Source of the DNA: Erysipelotrichaceae bacterium
Lineage (GTDB): Bacteria > Bacillota_I > Bacilli_A > Erysipelotrichales > Erysipelotrichaceae
Length of the DNA: 64,000 nucleotides
Assembly: GCA_017445225.1 (NCBI GenBank)
Contig: JAFSUN010000003.1
Coordinates: 1-64,000 of the forward strand
Direction: 5' to 3'
Shown in pieces: positions 7,883 through 15,465 of the stretch. Within the stretch, counting starts at the first letter, position 1. Each line of letters opens with the position of its first letter. A model generated the notes under the pieces. It was not told the DNA's origin and made no database searches. It saw only the letters and a list, made by a program, of their open reading frames with translations. The position numbers and the translations under genes were made by a program.

Positions 7883-9598
7883 CTAATACTTCCTCCTGTC
7901 TCTGGTAATGTACTTCACCAGGTTGTTCATGATGATGATCAACAAGATGGTGATGACGGATAAGGCTGAGGCCTGGTTGATCTGACCGTTGGTACGCAGC
8001 TGATAGATGGCTACGCCCAGGGTACGGCTCTTGGGGCCATACAGCAGAATGGATGTGGTAAGCTCACGCATGCACGGCAGGAAGACCAGGAAGAAGCCTG
8101 ATAACATGGCCGGCTTGATGAGCGGCAGGGTAACGTCCTTTAAGGCATCGTAGTGTGAAGCACCGCAGCTTCGGGCTGCTTCCTCCAGCGACGGGTGCAC
8201 CTGTTGGAGGGCTGCCGAGCTCGATTTAAGCACGTACGACAGATAACGGGCCACATAGGCCACCAGGATGATCCAGATGGTATTGTACAGCGAGATTCCG
8301 AAGAAGGCGCCGCTCCAGGCCAGGATACAGCCGATGGACATGACGGTACCCGGTAAGGAATACGGCAGTACTGCCAGCATTTCCAGCAAGGTTCCGCCTC
8401 TGGGCTTGACCTTGTAGATGACATACGCCAGCATCGTACCCAGGATCAGACAGATGGTACCGGCGGAGAAGGCCAGGAACAGGGAGTTCTTGACGGAGTC
8501 CTTGACCATCGCATTCTTGGTAAAGACGTTGATGTAGTGGATGAAGGTCATGTTTTCCCTGGTGAACGGCAGACCGTAGGCACGGTTGAAACTTACCAGA
8601 ATGATCATGACGATCGGCGCGATGACGATCAGGGTCAGGAAGGCCAGTGAGAAGATCAGCAGAGGATACTTGGCGCCTCTTAACTTGATCAGCATCGGCC
8701 GCATGCTCTTGCCCTTGATGATGTCGTAGCGGCCATGGGTCAGCAGATGTCTCTGCAGCAACAAAGCGATGGCTACGACGATGAACAGCACGATGGACAG
8801 CGCCGCGGCTTCGCGGATACCGGTAAAGCTGCCGCCGGAACGGTTCATCAGTTCAACGATCATGGTCGGCAGGGTAAAGATGCCCTTGGAATATCCGACC
8901 ATGGATGGAATGCCGTAGTTGGACAGGGAAGTGATCAGTACCAGCAACATGCCTGACGAAATGGCCGGGATGGTCAGAGGCAGGGTGATCTTGCGGATGA
9001 CGTACAGCTGGCTGGCGCCGGCGATACGGGCACTTTCTTCCAGCGTCGGGTCCATTCTCTCCAGGGCGCTGACGACCTGCATGTAGACGAACGGGAAGTA
9101 GTAGACCACTTCAATGATGATGATGCCGAGGATCGAGTTGATGTTCAGCGGCGCATTGGCCAGGTTGAACACTGACATTAACAGCTTATTGACGTAGCCG
9201 CCTCTTCCTGAGAACATCATGTCCCAGCTCATGGCTGCCAGAAACGGCGGGATCATGAACGGAATCGAGAACAGGAACTTCATGAAGCCCTTCAGCGGGA
9301 TGTCGCTGCGGCCAAGCAGCCAGGCAAAGAAGACGCCTACCAGGGTCGCAAAGGCTGTGGCGATGACCGCGATGATCATGGTGTTCTTCATGGCGGCCAG
9401 ATTTTCCTTCTGGACCAGTACGGACTTGAACATCTCGAAATCGATCTTGGTACCGTCCCAGAAGGTGTAGTAGATGATCATGAAGCAAGGCAGAATGACG
9501 ACGGTGATCAGGGCCACATAGCAGAAAATGGTCATGATCTTATCCATGGACAGTCCCTGTTTCTTGCCTTCAAGTTTCAGGAAATCCTTGTTGGTCAT
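7883..9598 (-). CDS. Fused ABC permease (FbpB/AfuB/PhnU-V type, two permease halves)
   Basis: Inner membrane channel of the importer. The 571-residue protein has about twelve hydrophobic segments in two homologous halves, each with a binding-protein-dependent permease loop (EAA-like) that docks an ATPase: EESARIAGAS near residue 190 and EEAARSCGAS near residue 480. This two-in-one layout is standard for the iron/organophosphate branch of the family. Its start codon overlaps the stop of the upstream ATPase by one base (9598). With two non-identical ATPases in the operon, each half may bind a different one (inference). Confidence 0.9.
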   Translation of the reverse strand: MTNKDFLKLEGKKQGLSMDKIMTIFCYVALITVVILPCFMIIYYTFWDGTKIDFEMFKSVLVQKENLAAMKNTMIIAVIATAFATLVGVFFAWLLGRSDIPLKGFMKFLFSIPFMIPPFLAAMSWDMMFSGRGGYVNKLLMSVFNLANAPLNINSILGIIIIEVVYYFPFVYMQVVSALERMDPTLEESARIAGASQLYVIRKITLPLTIPAISSGMLLVLITSLSNYGIPSMVGYSKGIFTLPTMIVELMNRSGGSFTGIREAAALSIVLFIVVAIALLLQRHLLTHGRYDIIKGKSMRPMLIKLRGAKYPLLIFSLAFLTLIVIAPIVMIILVSFNRAYGLPFTRENMTFIHYINVFTKNAMVKDSVKNSLFLAFSAGTICLILGTMLAYVIYKVKPRGGTLLEMLAVLPYSLPGTVMSIGCILAWSGAFFGISLYNTIWIILVAYVARYLSYVLKSSSAALQQVHPSLEEAARSCGASHYDALKDVTLPLIKPAMLSGFFLVFLPCMRELTTSILLYGPKSRTLGVAIYQLRTNGQINQASALSVITILLIIIMNNLVKYITRDRRKY

Positions 9599-10680
9599 TA
9601 TTTCTTCGCCTCCCTTTCAAAGTACTTGCAGCTGAGGAAGCGGATTCCGGTCACGACGCCCTCAGCGTATTTCTCATCTTCCTCGTTACCGGCGGTAATC
9701 CTCTGAACGCGGTATTCATGGCCGGCAATGTCGATGAAGTAGCTGTAGATGTTGCCGAAGAAGGTAGCCGAGACGATCCGGGCCTTGACCGGAGCTTCGT
9801 CGTCAAAGACGATGTCCATCGGCCGGATGCCCATGTCGGCGATGTCCTTCCCCTTAGGCCAGTCTTCGGGAACCGCATCGCTGTAGAAGATCTTCTCATC
9901 ATAGTCCAGATACAGTTTCTCATCTACTTTCTTCACCGGCAGGAAGTTGGATACGCCGACGAAGGAGAAGACGAAACGGTTGGCCGGATGGGTGATGATC
10001 TCCTCATCGGTGCCGATCTGGGCAATGGAGCCGTCCGGCTGCATGATGACGATCTTGTCGCACAGCTGCATGGCCGCTTCCTGGTCATGGGTAATGTAGA
10101 TGATGGTGGTGCCCAGCTTTTCCTGCAGCAGTCTGATCTCCACCAGCATCTGCTCTCTTAACTTGGCATCGAGGTTGGTGATCGGCTCATCCATGATCAG
10201 CAGGTCCTGACTGGAGGTCAGGGCACGGGCGATGGCCACACGCTGCTGCTGGCCGCCGGATAACTGGGAAGGCATGTAATTGGCATAGTTGGACATGTTG
10301 ACCAGTCTCAGGGCCTCTTCGACCTGCGGCCTCAGTTCGTCCTTCTTCATGCCGTGTTTCTTTAACGGATAGGCGGTATTCTCATAGACCGTCAGATGCG
10401 GCCAGACCGCATAGTCCTGGAAGACGACACCCAGATGTCTCTTTTCCGGGGTGACGTTGATCCTCCTGGCCTTGTCGTACATGACGTTGCCGTTGATGAC
10501 CACCGTTCCTTCCTGGGGATCCAGGAAGCCGCAGATGGCTCTGACGACCGTGGTCTTGCCGCAGCCGGAAGGACCGACGATGCCGAGGATCTGCCCCGGT
10601 TCAACATTCAAACTGAAGTTTTCCAGAACCGTATGGTCGCCATAGCGGACGGTTATGTTTTTCAGTTCAATCTTATTCAT
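9598..10680 (-). CDS. ABC transporter ATP-binding protein (FbpC/AfuC type), first ATPase of the operon
   Basis: Partner ATPase of the fused permease. Walker A GPSGCGKTTVV, signature LSGGQQQR, Walker B LIMDEPITNLD and switch histidine YITHDQ are present; a C-terminal TOBE-like region follows. The ATG at 10680 is chosen over an upstream start at 10734 because it has an AAAGGA site 9-10 bases away and because the upstream frame would run through the hairpin at 10703-10743. Length 360 residues, normal for the family. A single gene for the ATPase is usual; here a second one follows the permease. Confidence 0.88.
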   Translation of the reverse strand: MNKIELKNITVRYGDHTVLENFSLNVEPGQILGIVGPSGCGKTTVVRAICGFLDPQEGTVVINGNVMYDKARRINVTPEKRHLGVVFQDYAVWPHLTVYENTAYPLKKHGMKKDELRPQVEEALRLVNMSNYANYMPSQLSGGQQQRVAIARALTSSQDLLIMDEPITNLDAKLREQMLVEIRLLQEKLGTTIIYITHDQEAAMQLCDKIVIMQPDGSIAQIGTDEEIITHPANRFVFSFVGVSNFLPVKKVDEKLYLDYDEKIFYSDAVPEDWPKGKDIADMGIRPMDIVFDDEAPVKARIVSATFFGNIYSYFIDIAGHEYRVQRITAGNEEDEKYAEGVVTGIRFLSCKYFEREAKK

Positions 10681-10702
10681 GCAGATTTTTCCTTTCTCTG
10701 TA

Positions 10703-10743
10703 TACAAACATATGTTGGATGTAAAACCCAACATATGTCTGTA
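10703..10743 (-). other. Intercistronic hairpin between binding protein and transporter genes
   Basis: Inverted arms ACATATGTTGG (10708-10718) and CCAACATATGT (10728-10738) form a perfect 11-bp stem, extended by four more pairs (10703-10706 with 10740-10743) across one mismatch. It sits between the binding-protein stop and the ATPase ribosome binding site and has no good T-run. Hairpins at this position commonly protect the 3' end of binding-protein mRNA and let it outnumber the membrane components; that role is inferred here. Confidence 0.6.
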
Positions 10744-10771
10744 TTAAATTTTTCTAATTATTACTGTCAGA

Positions 10772-11812
10772 TTATTTTCCGAAAATCTTATTGAACTGTT
10801 CGAGCATGTCCTTGCCGGTATTGGCCAGGTCAACCCAGTCGATCGGTAAGGCGGTAGCGGTGATTTCCTTGGCACTCTTCATGCCGTCCGGCAGCTTGAC
10901 GCCGTCAACGATCGGGCAGATGTTAAATGACGGTAAGGCTTCCTGACCGCCCTTAGGATCGAGGATGAAGTCATACAGCAGCTTGGCCAGTTCTTCATTC
11001 GGGCAGCCCTTCGGGATGGCGATCGGGCAGGCGATGGCGAGTACGTCGCTGGTAGCCTGGTAGCCCATCGGTGAACCTAAGCTGATGGAGTTGAGAGCGG
11101 TATGCTCAGGAGTAATGGCGACCTTGTATTCGCCGCCGGCAACCTTCTGGTTAACGGCATTGGCTGAGGTTTCGAATTCCATCTTCTGATCAGCCAGCTT
11201 CTGGAAGAAGTCCCAGCCGTACTTCGGTGAATGGGTCAGGCCGTAGACGAAGGCCTTGGAGGAACCGGAGGTGTTCGGGTCAGCGATGATGATCTGTCCC
11301 TTGAAAGCCGGATCCAGCAGTCCGTCGAAATTCTTCGGAACTTCCTTTTCTGAGCAGGTGGTCAGGCTGTAGCCTAAGCCCATGATCAGAATACGGGCAC
11401 CGCAGTAGTAGCCGTCAGGATCCTTGAACATCGGGTCAACAGCGTCAGCGTACGGTGACTTGTACTGTAATAAGCGATCCTGTCTCTTGAAATCGATGAG
11501 TCCGGAAGGCTCAGCCAGCCAGACAACGTCGCAGGATACGTTCTTGGCCTCAAACTCGGTAGCCAGCTTGGTGTTGCACTTACCGGAGGTAGCGGCGTAG
11601 AAGTCTAGGGTTACGTTAGGATACTTCTTTTCGAAAACCTGCTTTAATGACTGGGCGGCGTCTTCACCGGCGGAAGTATACAGCATGACGGTACCCTTGT
11701 ACTTTTCATTTCCGTCACCGCCGGATGGCGTATCGTTGTTTTCCTTTTTGCCGCAGGCAGCCAGAGAAACAACCATCAGGAGCGTCAACAAGACACAAAG
11801 TAATTTCTTCAT
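10772..11812 (-). CDS. ABC transporter substrate-binding lipoprotein (FbpA/AfuA-like)
   Basis: Extracellular receptor of the importer and first gene of the operon. It begins with a lipoprotein signal (LMVVSLAAC, lipid-modified Cys20), then a linker rich in Gly/Asn/Asp and a binding-protein fold that starts VMLYTSAGED. Family members bind ferric iron, sugar phosphates (AfuA) or phosphonates. An iron-binding adjacent tyrosine pair is not evident at the expected place in the C-terminal half (around GYQATSDVLA), so an organic phosphate ligand is more attractive given the iPGM in the operon; this is inference only. AAAGGAG lies 8-9 bases before the ATG. Confidence 0.87.
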   Translation of the reverse strand: MKKLLCVLLTLLMVVSLAACGKKENNDTPSGGDGNEKYKGTVMLYTSAGEDAAQSLKQVFEKKYPNVTLDFYAATSGKCNTKLATEFEAKNVSCDVVWLAEPSGLIDFKRQDRLLQYKSPYADAVDPMFKDPDGYYCGARILIMGLGYSLTTCSEKEVPKNFDGLLDPAFKGQIIIADPNTSGSSKAFVYGLTHSPKYGWDFFQKLADQKMEFETSANAVNQKVAGGEYKVAITPEHTALNSISLGSPMGYQATSDVLAIACPIAIPKGCPNEELAKLLYDFILDPKGGQEALPSFNICPIVDGVKLPDGMKSAKEITATALPIDWVDLANTGKDMLEQFNKIFGK

Positions 11813-11970
11813 TAAAAAAATCTCCTTTCAATTATTTTGTTTGTTTAGCTTAATTACATTTTATCATTAATTAGTTCAGTGTTACACAAGAAAATTAAAA
11901 AATCGTTTTCCCTGAATGTAAAATCTTTGTATGTTGTATTAAAATATAGTTGAAGAAGAGGACATCAACA
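11813..11970. promoter_or_regulatory. Divergent promoter region with a near-palindrome
   Basis: This region separates the minus-strand transporter operon from the plus-strand MBL gene. Arms CTTAATTA (11849-11856) and TAATTAG (11868-11874) form a near-palindrome enclosing a possible minus-strand -10 TAAAAT (11858-11863). No convincing -35 accompanies it. The arrangement suits an operator, but no cognate regulator is identified. Confidence 0.4.
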
Positions 11971-13188
11971 ATGATCAGAATAACATCGCTGGGAGGAAGC
12001 GGCGAAGACAGCCGCAACTGTTTCCTGATAGAGAGTGACGAAGCCAACATCCTGCTGGATTGCGGTGTCAGAAGAGAAATCGCCGATACGGCAACCGTCT
12101 ATCCGGCTCTGAGCCGGGAAATAGCGGAAAAGCTGAATGCCGTGGTCATTTCCCATGGTCATGAAGACCACACCGCCGCCCTTCCATATTTATATGAGCT
12201 GGGTTACCGCGGCAAGATCTATGCCTCCCTCAAGACCATCGAGGTCATCCCCGGCTACTTAAGAAAATGGATCCGGTACGTCAGGGACCACGAGGGAACC
12301 CTGCCTTTTGATGAAGAAAACGTGGAAAAACTTGAATATGAAACCATCGAGAATTATCCCTTCCCAATTGAATATGGCCGCAGCGGTCACATGATCGGCT
12401 CCCTGTGGTACCTGTTCACCCTGGAAGGCCATCGGATCCTCTATACAGGGGACCTCACCTATGACGGCATGGTGCTGAAAGCCGATAAGTTACCGCTCAT
12501 GGATACCCTGATCATCGACAGCGCCTATGCTTCCCGCAGCCTCAGCCAGTACAACCAGTATCTCAACCTGCTGAATGTAGCCCGGGATACCGTCAGCGAC
12601 GGGGGCATGGTACTGTTACCGGTACCGGCCAACGGACGGGGAATTGACCTGTTTCTGTATCTGAGCTTGCGAGATCTGCCGGTCTTTGCGGAGGAAAACA
12701 TCGTAAGGAATACCGAAGATCTCAAAAACCACCTATACTGGCTGCGGGACCCCGAGATCCAGCCGGGAGAATACTATCTCATCAACAATGAAAACCGTCA
12801 GGCGATCCTGGAAGAAGGAATTCCCGGCGTCTACCTGTTCGCAGACGGCATGATGACCTCAGCCATCTCCCCTCTTTACTTTAACGCTGTCAAGGACAGT
12901 GAAAAGAACATCATCCTCATTACCGGCCACACTGCCCGGGGAACCATGGCCAACGATCTGCTCAGCGTTCTGTACCGGGACGAAAACAACATCAGCTGCC
13001 GGGTAGCTCCGCTGACCATCAAAGTGCACCCCGATGAGGAAGATGTCGAAACGATCATCGGATTTGTTAAGCCGCACAATGTCATCCTCTTCCACAGCCG
13101 CCGGGAAAAAGCCCAGGAACTGAAGAAAAAGCTGGAAGAAAAAGGCCTCAGAGTGATCTGCGGCCCGGAAGAACCCCTTATCATTTAA
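11971..13188 (+). CDS. Beta-CASP metallo-beta-lactamase-fold hydrolase (RNase J/CPSF family)
   Basis: Probable zinc-dependent nuclease acting on RNA, by family. Motifs in order: the metal motif HGHEDH near residue 65, GHMIGS near 140 (third histidine), YTGDLTYD near 157 (bridging Asp), DSAYA (beta-CASP motif A, near 180), a GHTARGTMAND motif near 318, and VHPDEED plus a VILFHS motif at the C-terminus as in the RNA-specificity region. The ATG at 11971 is used: it has AGAGG about 9 bases upstream, whereas an earlier TTG at 11950 has none. At 405 residues it is shorter than RNase J (about 555), so it is a relative rather than RNase J itself. Confidence 0.82.
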   Translation: MIRITSLGGSGEDSRNCFLIESDEANILLDCGVRREIADTATVYPALSREIAEKLNAVVISHGHEDHTAALPYLYELGYRGKIYASLKTIEVIPGYLRKWIRYVRDHEGTLPFDEENVEKLEYETIENYPFPIEYGRSGHMIGSLWYLFTLEGHRILYTGDLTYDGMVLKADKLPLMDTLIIDSAYASRSLSQYNQYLNLLNVARDTVSDGGMVLLPVPANGRGIDLFLYLSLRDLPVFAEENIVRNTEDLKNHLYWLRDPEIQPGEYYLINNENRQAILEEGIPGVYLFADGMMTSAISPLYFNAVKDSEKNIILITGHTARGTMANDLLSVLYRDENNISCRVAPLTIKVHPDEEDVETIIGFVKPHNVILFHSRREKAQELKKKLEEKGLRVICGPEEPLII

Positions 13189-13216
13189 AAACGCTCACTT
13201 CAAGCGAGCGTTTTTT
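13187..13216. terminator. Bidirectional terminator between the MBL gene and the TetR gene
   Basis: AAAACGCTC and GAGCGTTTT arms flank a 9-base loop, with A- and T-runs on both sides, between two convergent genes. It overlaps the last codons of the TetR gene by two bases. Confidence 0.88.
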
Positions 13217-13850
13217 ACAGCAGTGTTATGTCCTTTGCCGGATGACTGCGGAAATACTCATAGGATTCCTCAATGTAGTCCCTCAGCGTTTCCTCATCGC
13301 TGCCGAACAGCCGGGCCGTAATGAAGTAGATCATCTTCAGCAGGTTGCGGACATCATAGCCGGAGGAGGAGTAGATATCGATGAAGCGCAGGTTCAGTTC
13401 TCTGCGGATGGCATCATCGGCGATGATGGCCAGGCGGTAGCGCGGATCGCTGACCTTCAGAGTTCCGGAGTAGGAACCGACGACTTCACGGGGACTCTCC
13501 AGAACGAAGTTGGAATACTTGTGCAGTAGCGCTTCGCGATGGAAACTGACGATCCTGGCATCCCGGTAGAGATTGTAGTAATACAGCATTACCGAATAGA
13601 TGTTTTTCTGGTCATCAGAAAGAGGCAGGTCCAGAGAGTCAACGTAATTGCAGCACTTATCCATGTAGGAGGAATAGATCTGACCGAAGAGATCTTCCTT
13701 CTTCTTGAAGTAGTAGGTGAAGGTTCCCAGCTTAGTCCCGCTTTCCGCGCAGATCTGCTTGACTGTAGTTTCTCTGTAGCCCACCGAATAGAACAGTTTC
13801 TTGGCGCTCTCGACGATCGCCGCTTTAGTTTCAACACCGGTTTTATACAT
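13215..13850 (-). CDS. TetR-family transcriptional regulator
   Basis: DNA-binding repressor type. Residues 1-50 hold the family helix-turn-helix: AIVESAKKLF, then VKQICAESGTKLGTFTYYFKKKEDL. The rest is an all-helical ligand domain without recognisable similarity. No ribosome binding site precedes the ATG; a -10-like TAAAAT (13857-13862) ends only seven bases before it, so the message may be leaderless. The ligand and targets are unknown; the gene is isolated between terminators. Confidence 0.87.
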   Translation of the reverse strand: MYKTGVETKAAIVESAKKLFYSVGYRETTVKQICAESGTKLGTFTYYFKKKEDLFGQIYSSYMDKCCNYVDSLDLPLSDDQKNIYSVMLYYYNLYRDARIVSFHREALLHKYSNFVLESPREVVGSYSGTLKVSDPRYRLAIIADDAIRRELNLRFIDIYSSSGYDVRNLLKMIYFITARLFGSDEETLRDYIEESYEYFRSHPAKDITLL

Positions 13851-13866
13851 ACTTATATTTTACACC

Positions 13867-13914
13867 AAAAAGTCCGTTTTTTGACCCCCAACCCCGGTCA
13901 GAACGGCCTTTTTT
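13867..13914. terminator. Long terminator hairpin upstream of the TetR gene
   Basis: Two stem segments pair across small bulges: AAAAAG-CCGTT (13867-13878) with AACGG-CTTTTT (13902-13914), and TGACC (13882-13886) with GGTCA (13896-13900). On the minus strand it ends the 13916-14662 gene; the T-run lies only a few bases before the TetR -10 box. Confidence 0.75.
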
Positions 13915-13915
13915 T

Positions 13916-14662
13916 CTATTTTTTCCTTTTTCCAGGCCAATTGACCGGAAAACCGGCCAAAAAGTGAGAGGAACGGCTCAGTTTCTCCATGGTTTTCAGC
14001 AGTTCATCATCGGGCATTAACAATTGATAGTACGATTCCTCGCATTCCCTGATCCCTTCCCAGCTTAGGCGGTAACCGCAGGATGACTCATCCAGAACAA
14101 TGAGCTGCGGGTCCCGCACCGGCCGGCGCAGGATCCTTCCCCTGCTCACCAGGGCGAGCAGCTGCTGCCAGTGGTTCCCGGTGAGCTTTCTTTCCTGATC
14201 GTCGCCGTAATACAGGATGGCTTCCTCATCCTCCTTCATGGCCACATAGGAAAAGTTACTCTCGGCACTCATGCCCGAAGAGTGAAAGCTGATGGAAGTA
14301 ATGGCCTCCAGAGATAGATCCTGGCCGATGATCAGTTCGGCTTTCTCCGGATAATAATTCTCTGTCAGAAAATCAGCGGTAACACCCCGGCTTATCTTTC
14401 GGTTTTCCTCCAGCCCATAAACCACAAGGCGGGCCTTTTCATGCGGTCCCTGCTGCTGTAGGCCATAGGCCAATAGATCACTGGCCCGGTAATAGTTTCC
14501 GTCAACCGTGACGCCGTAAAGATCCCGATAGCCATCGGCTGTTTTTCCCTGAACCGTGACCAGATAGCCATCCGCCCCTTCCGTTTCATCCCAGGACAGG
14601 GCCAGCTGGCCATAGCGGCCATCCAGTTCCACATTGAATGCTCTGATTTCTTCTTTCTTCAT
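13916..14662 (-). CDS. Hypothetical protein with fibronectin-III-like segments
   Basis: Function not recognised. The 248-residue protein is acidic, has no signal peptide or membrane segment, and contains two short stretches that look like fibronectin type III edges (LALSWDETEGADGYLV near residue 20 and YRLSWEGI near 200). The ATG at 14662 is preferred because GAGG lies 8 bases upstream; the longer frame from 14710 would extend into the divergent promoter. It ends with a very basic WPGKRKK tail. Confidence 0.6.
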   Translation of the reverse strand: MKKEEIRAFNVELDGRYGQLALSWDETEGADGYLVTVQGKTADGYRDLYGVTVDGNYYRASDLLAYGLQQQGPHEKARLVVYGLEENRKISRGVTADFLTENYYPEKAELIIGQDLSLEAITSISFHSSGMSAESNFSYVAMKEDEEAILYYGDDQERKLTGNHWQQLLALVSRGRILRRPVRDPQLIVLDESSCGYRLSWEGIRECEESYYQLLMPDDELLKTMEKLSRSSHFLAGFPVNWPGKRKK

Positions 14663-14757
14663 GGCAATATCCTCATTAATATAATAATGGATTCTTTTTT
14701 CTTTCGCCACTGGGCCTGAACGTTGAAGTAAGGCTGATTAAAAGGTAAAATGAGAGC

Positions 14758-15465
14758 ATGAAAGACTATCTTAAGAATTATTTCCGGGATTGGAACACCT
14801 TTGAAAAACTGTTTCTGCTGATCGGTCTGGCTCTGACCGTCATCAGCACCATTCTGTGCCAGGGCGACCTCATTCAGCTGATCTATTCATCAGCTTTCCT
14901 TACCTGTGCCATTCTGTTTTCCAAGGGCAAGGTGGAACTGTACATCTTCAACCTGATCGGTACCCTCTGCTACGCCTGGATCTCCCTGCGTCAGCACTAC
15001 TATGGCGAAGTGTTCATCAATCTCGGCCTGCATCTGCCCATCTGCATCTACGGGCTTTTCCGCTGGCTGAAGAACACCGATTCCGCCAGCCATACCGTTA
15101 CCATCAATACCCTTTCCAACAAGATGATCATTCTGGCCTTTCTGTCCCAGATCCCGCTGGCTTTCGTTTACTACGCCGTACTGAAATACTTCAACACCGA
15201 TCAGATCTATCTGAGCGTGATGTCGGTGGTTTTCTCCACCCTGGCCATCTTCTTCCAGGCCGGCATTTCGATCTGGAGCCTGTACTGCTATACCCTGGTT
15301 GATACCACCGTGGCCTCCATGTGGCTGCTGCCGATCCTCAAGGGCGATCTGTCCCTGATCCCGGTCCTCATCTGCCCGGCCTTGCTGGTAATAAGCGACC
15401 TCTACGGCATCTATAACTGGAAACGGCTGCAGAAGCAGCAGGAGAAAGAAAAAAATGAAGGATAA
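14758..15465 (+). CDS. pnuC: PnuC-type nicotinamide riboside transporter
   Basis: Membrane carrier, by family for nicotinamide riboside (facilitated uptake). About seven hydrophobic helices cover the 235 residues, starting near residue 18, with the family feature FNLIGTLCYAWI in an early helix and IYGLFRWLK further on; the C-terminus is a charged cytoplasmic tail. Its last 11 bases overlap the nucleotidase gene, so the two are one unit: phosphate removal from a nucleotide such as NMN and movement of the nucleoside. The ribosome binding site (GAGAGC) is weak. No NAD-type riboswitch was seen in the 95 bases to the neighbouring gene. Confidence 0.75.
   Translation: MKDYLKNYFRDWNTFEKLFLLIGLALTVISTILCQGDLIQLIYSSAFLTCAILFSKGKVELYIFNLIGTLCYAWISLRQHYYGEVFINLGLHLPICIYGLFRWLKNTDSASHTVTINTLSNKMIILAFLSQIPLAFVYYAVLKYFNTDQIYLSVMSVVFSTLAIFFQAGISIWSLYCYTLVDTTVASMWLLPILKGDLSLIPVLICPALLVISDLYGIYNWKRLQKQQEKEKNEG

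Noticed and set aside
14711-14757. Riboswitch (NAD- or NMN-type) upstream of pnuC
   Set aside because: Only 47 bases of spacer remain before the divergent reading frame and no conserved fold was seen.
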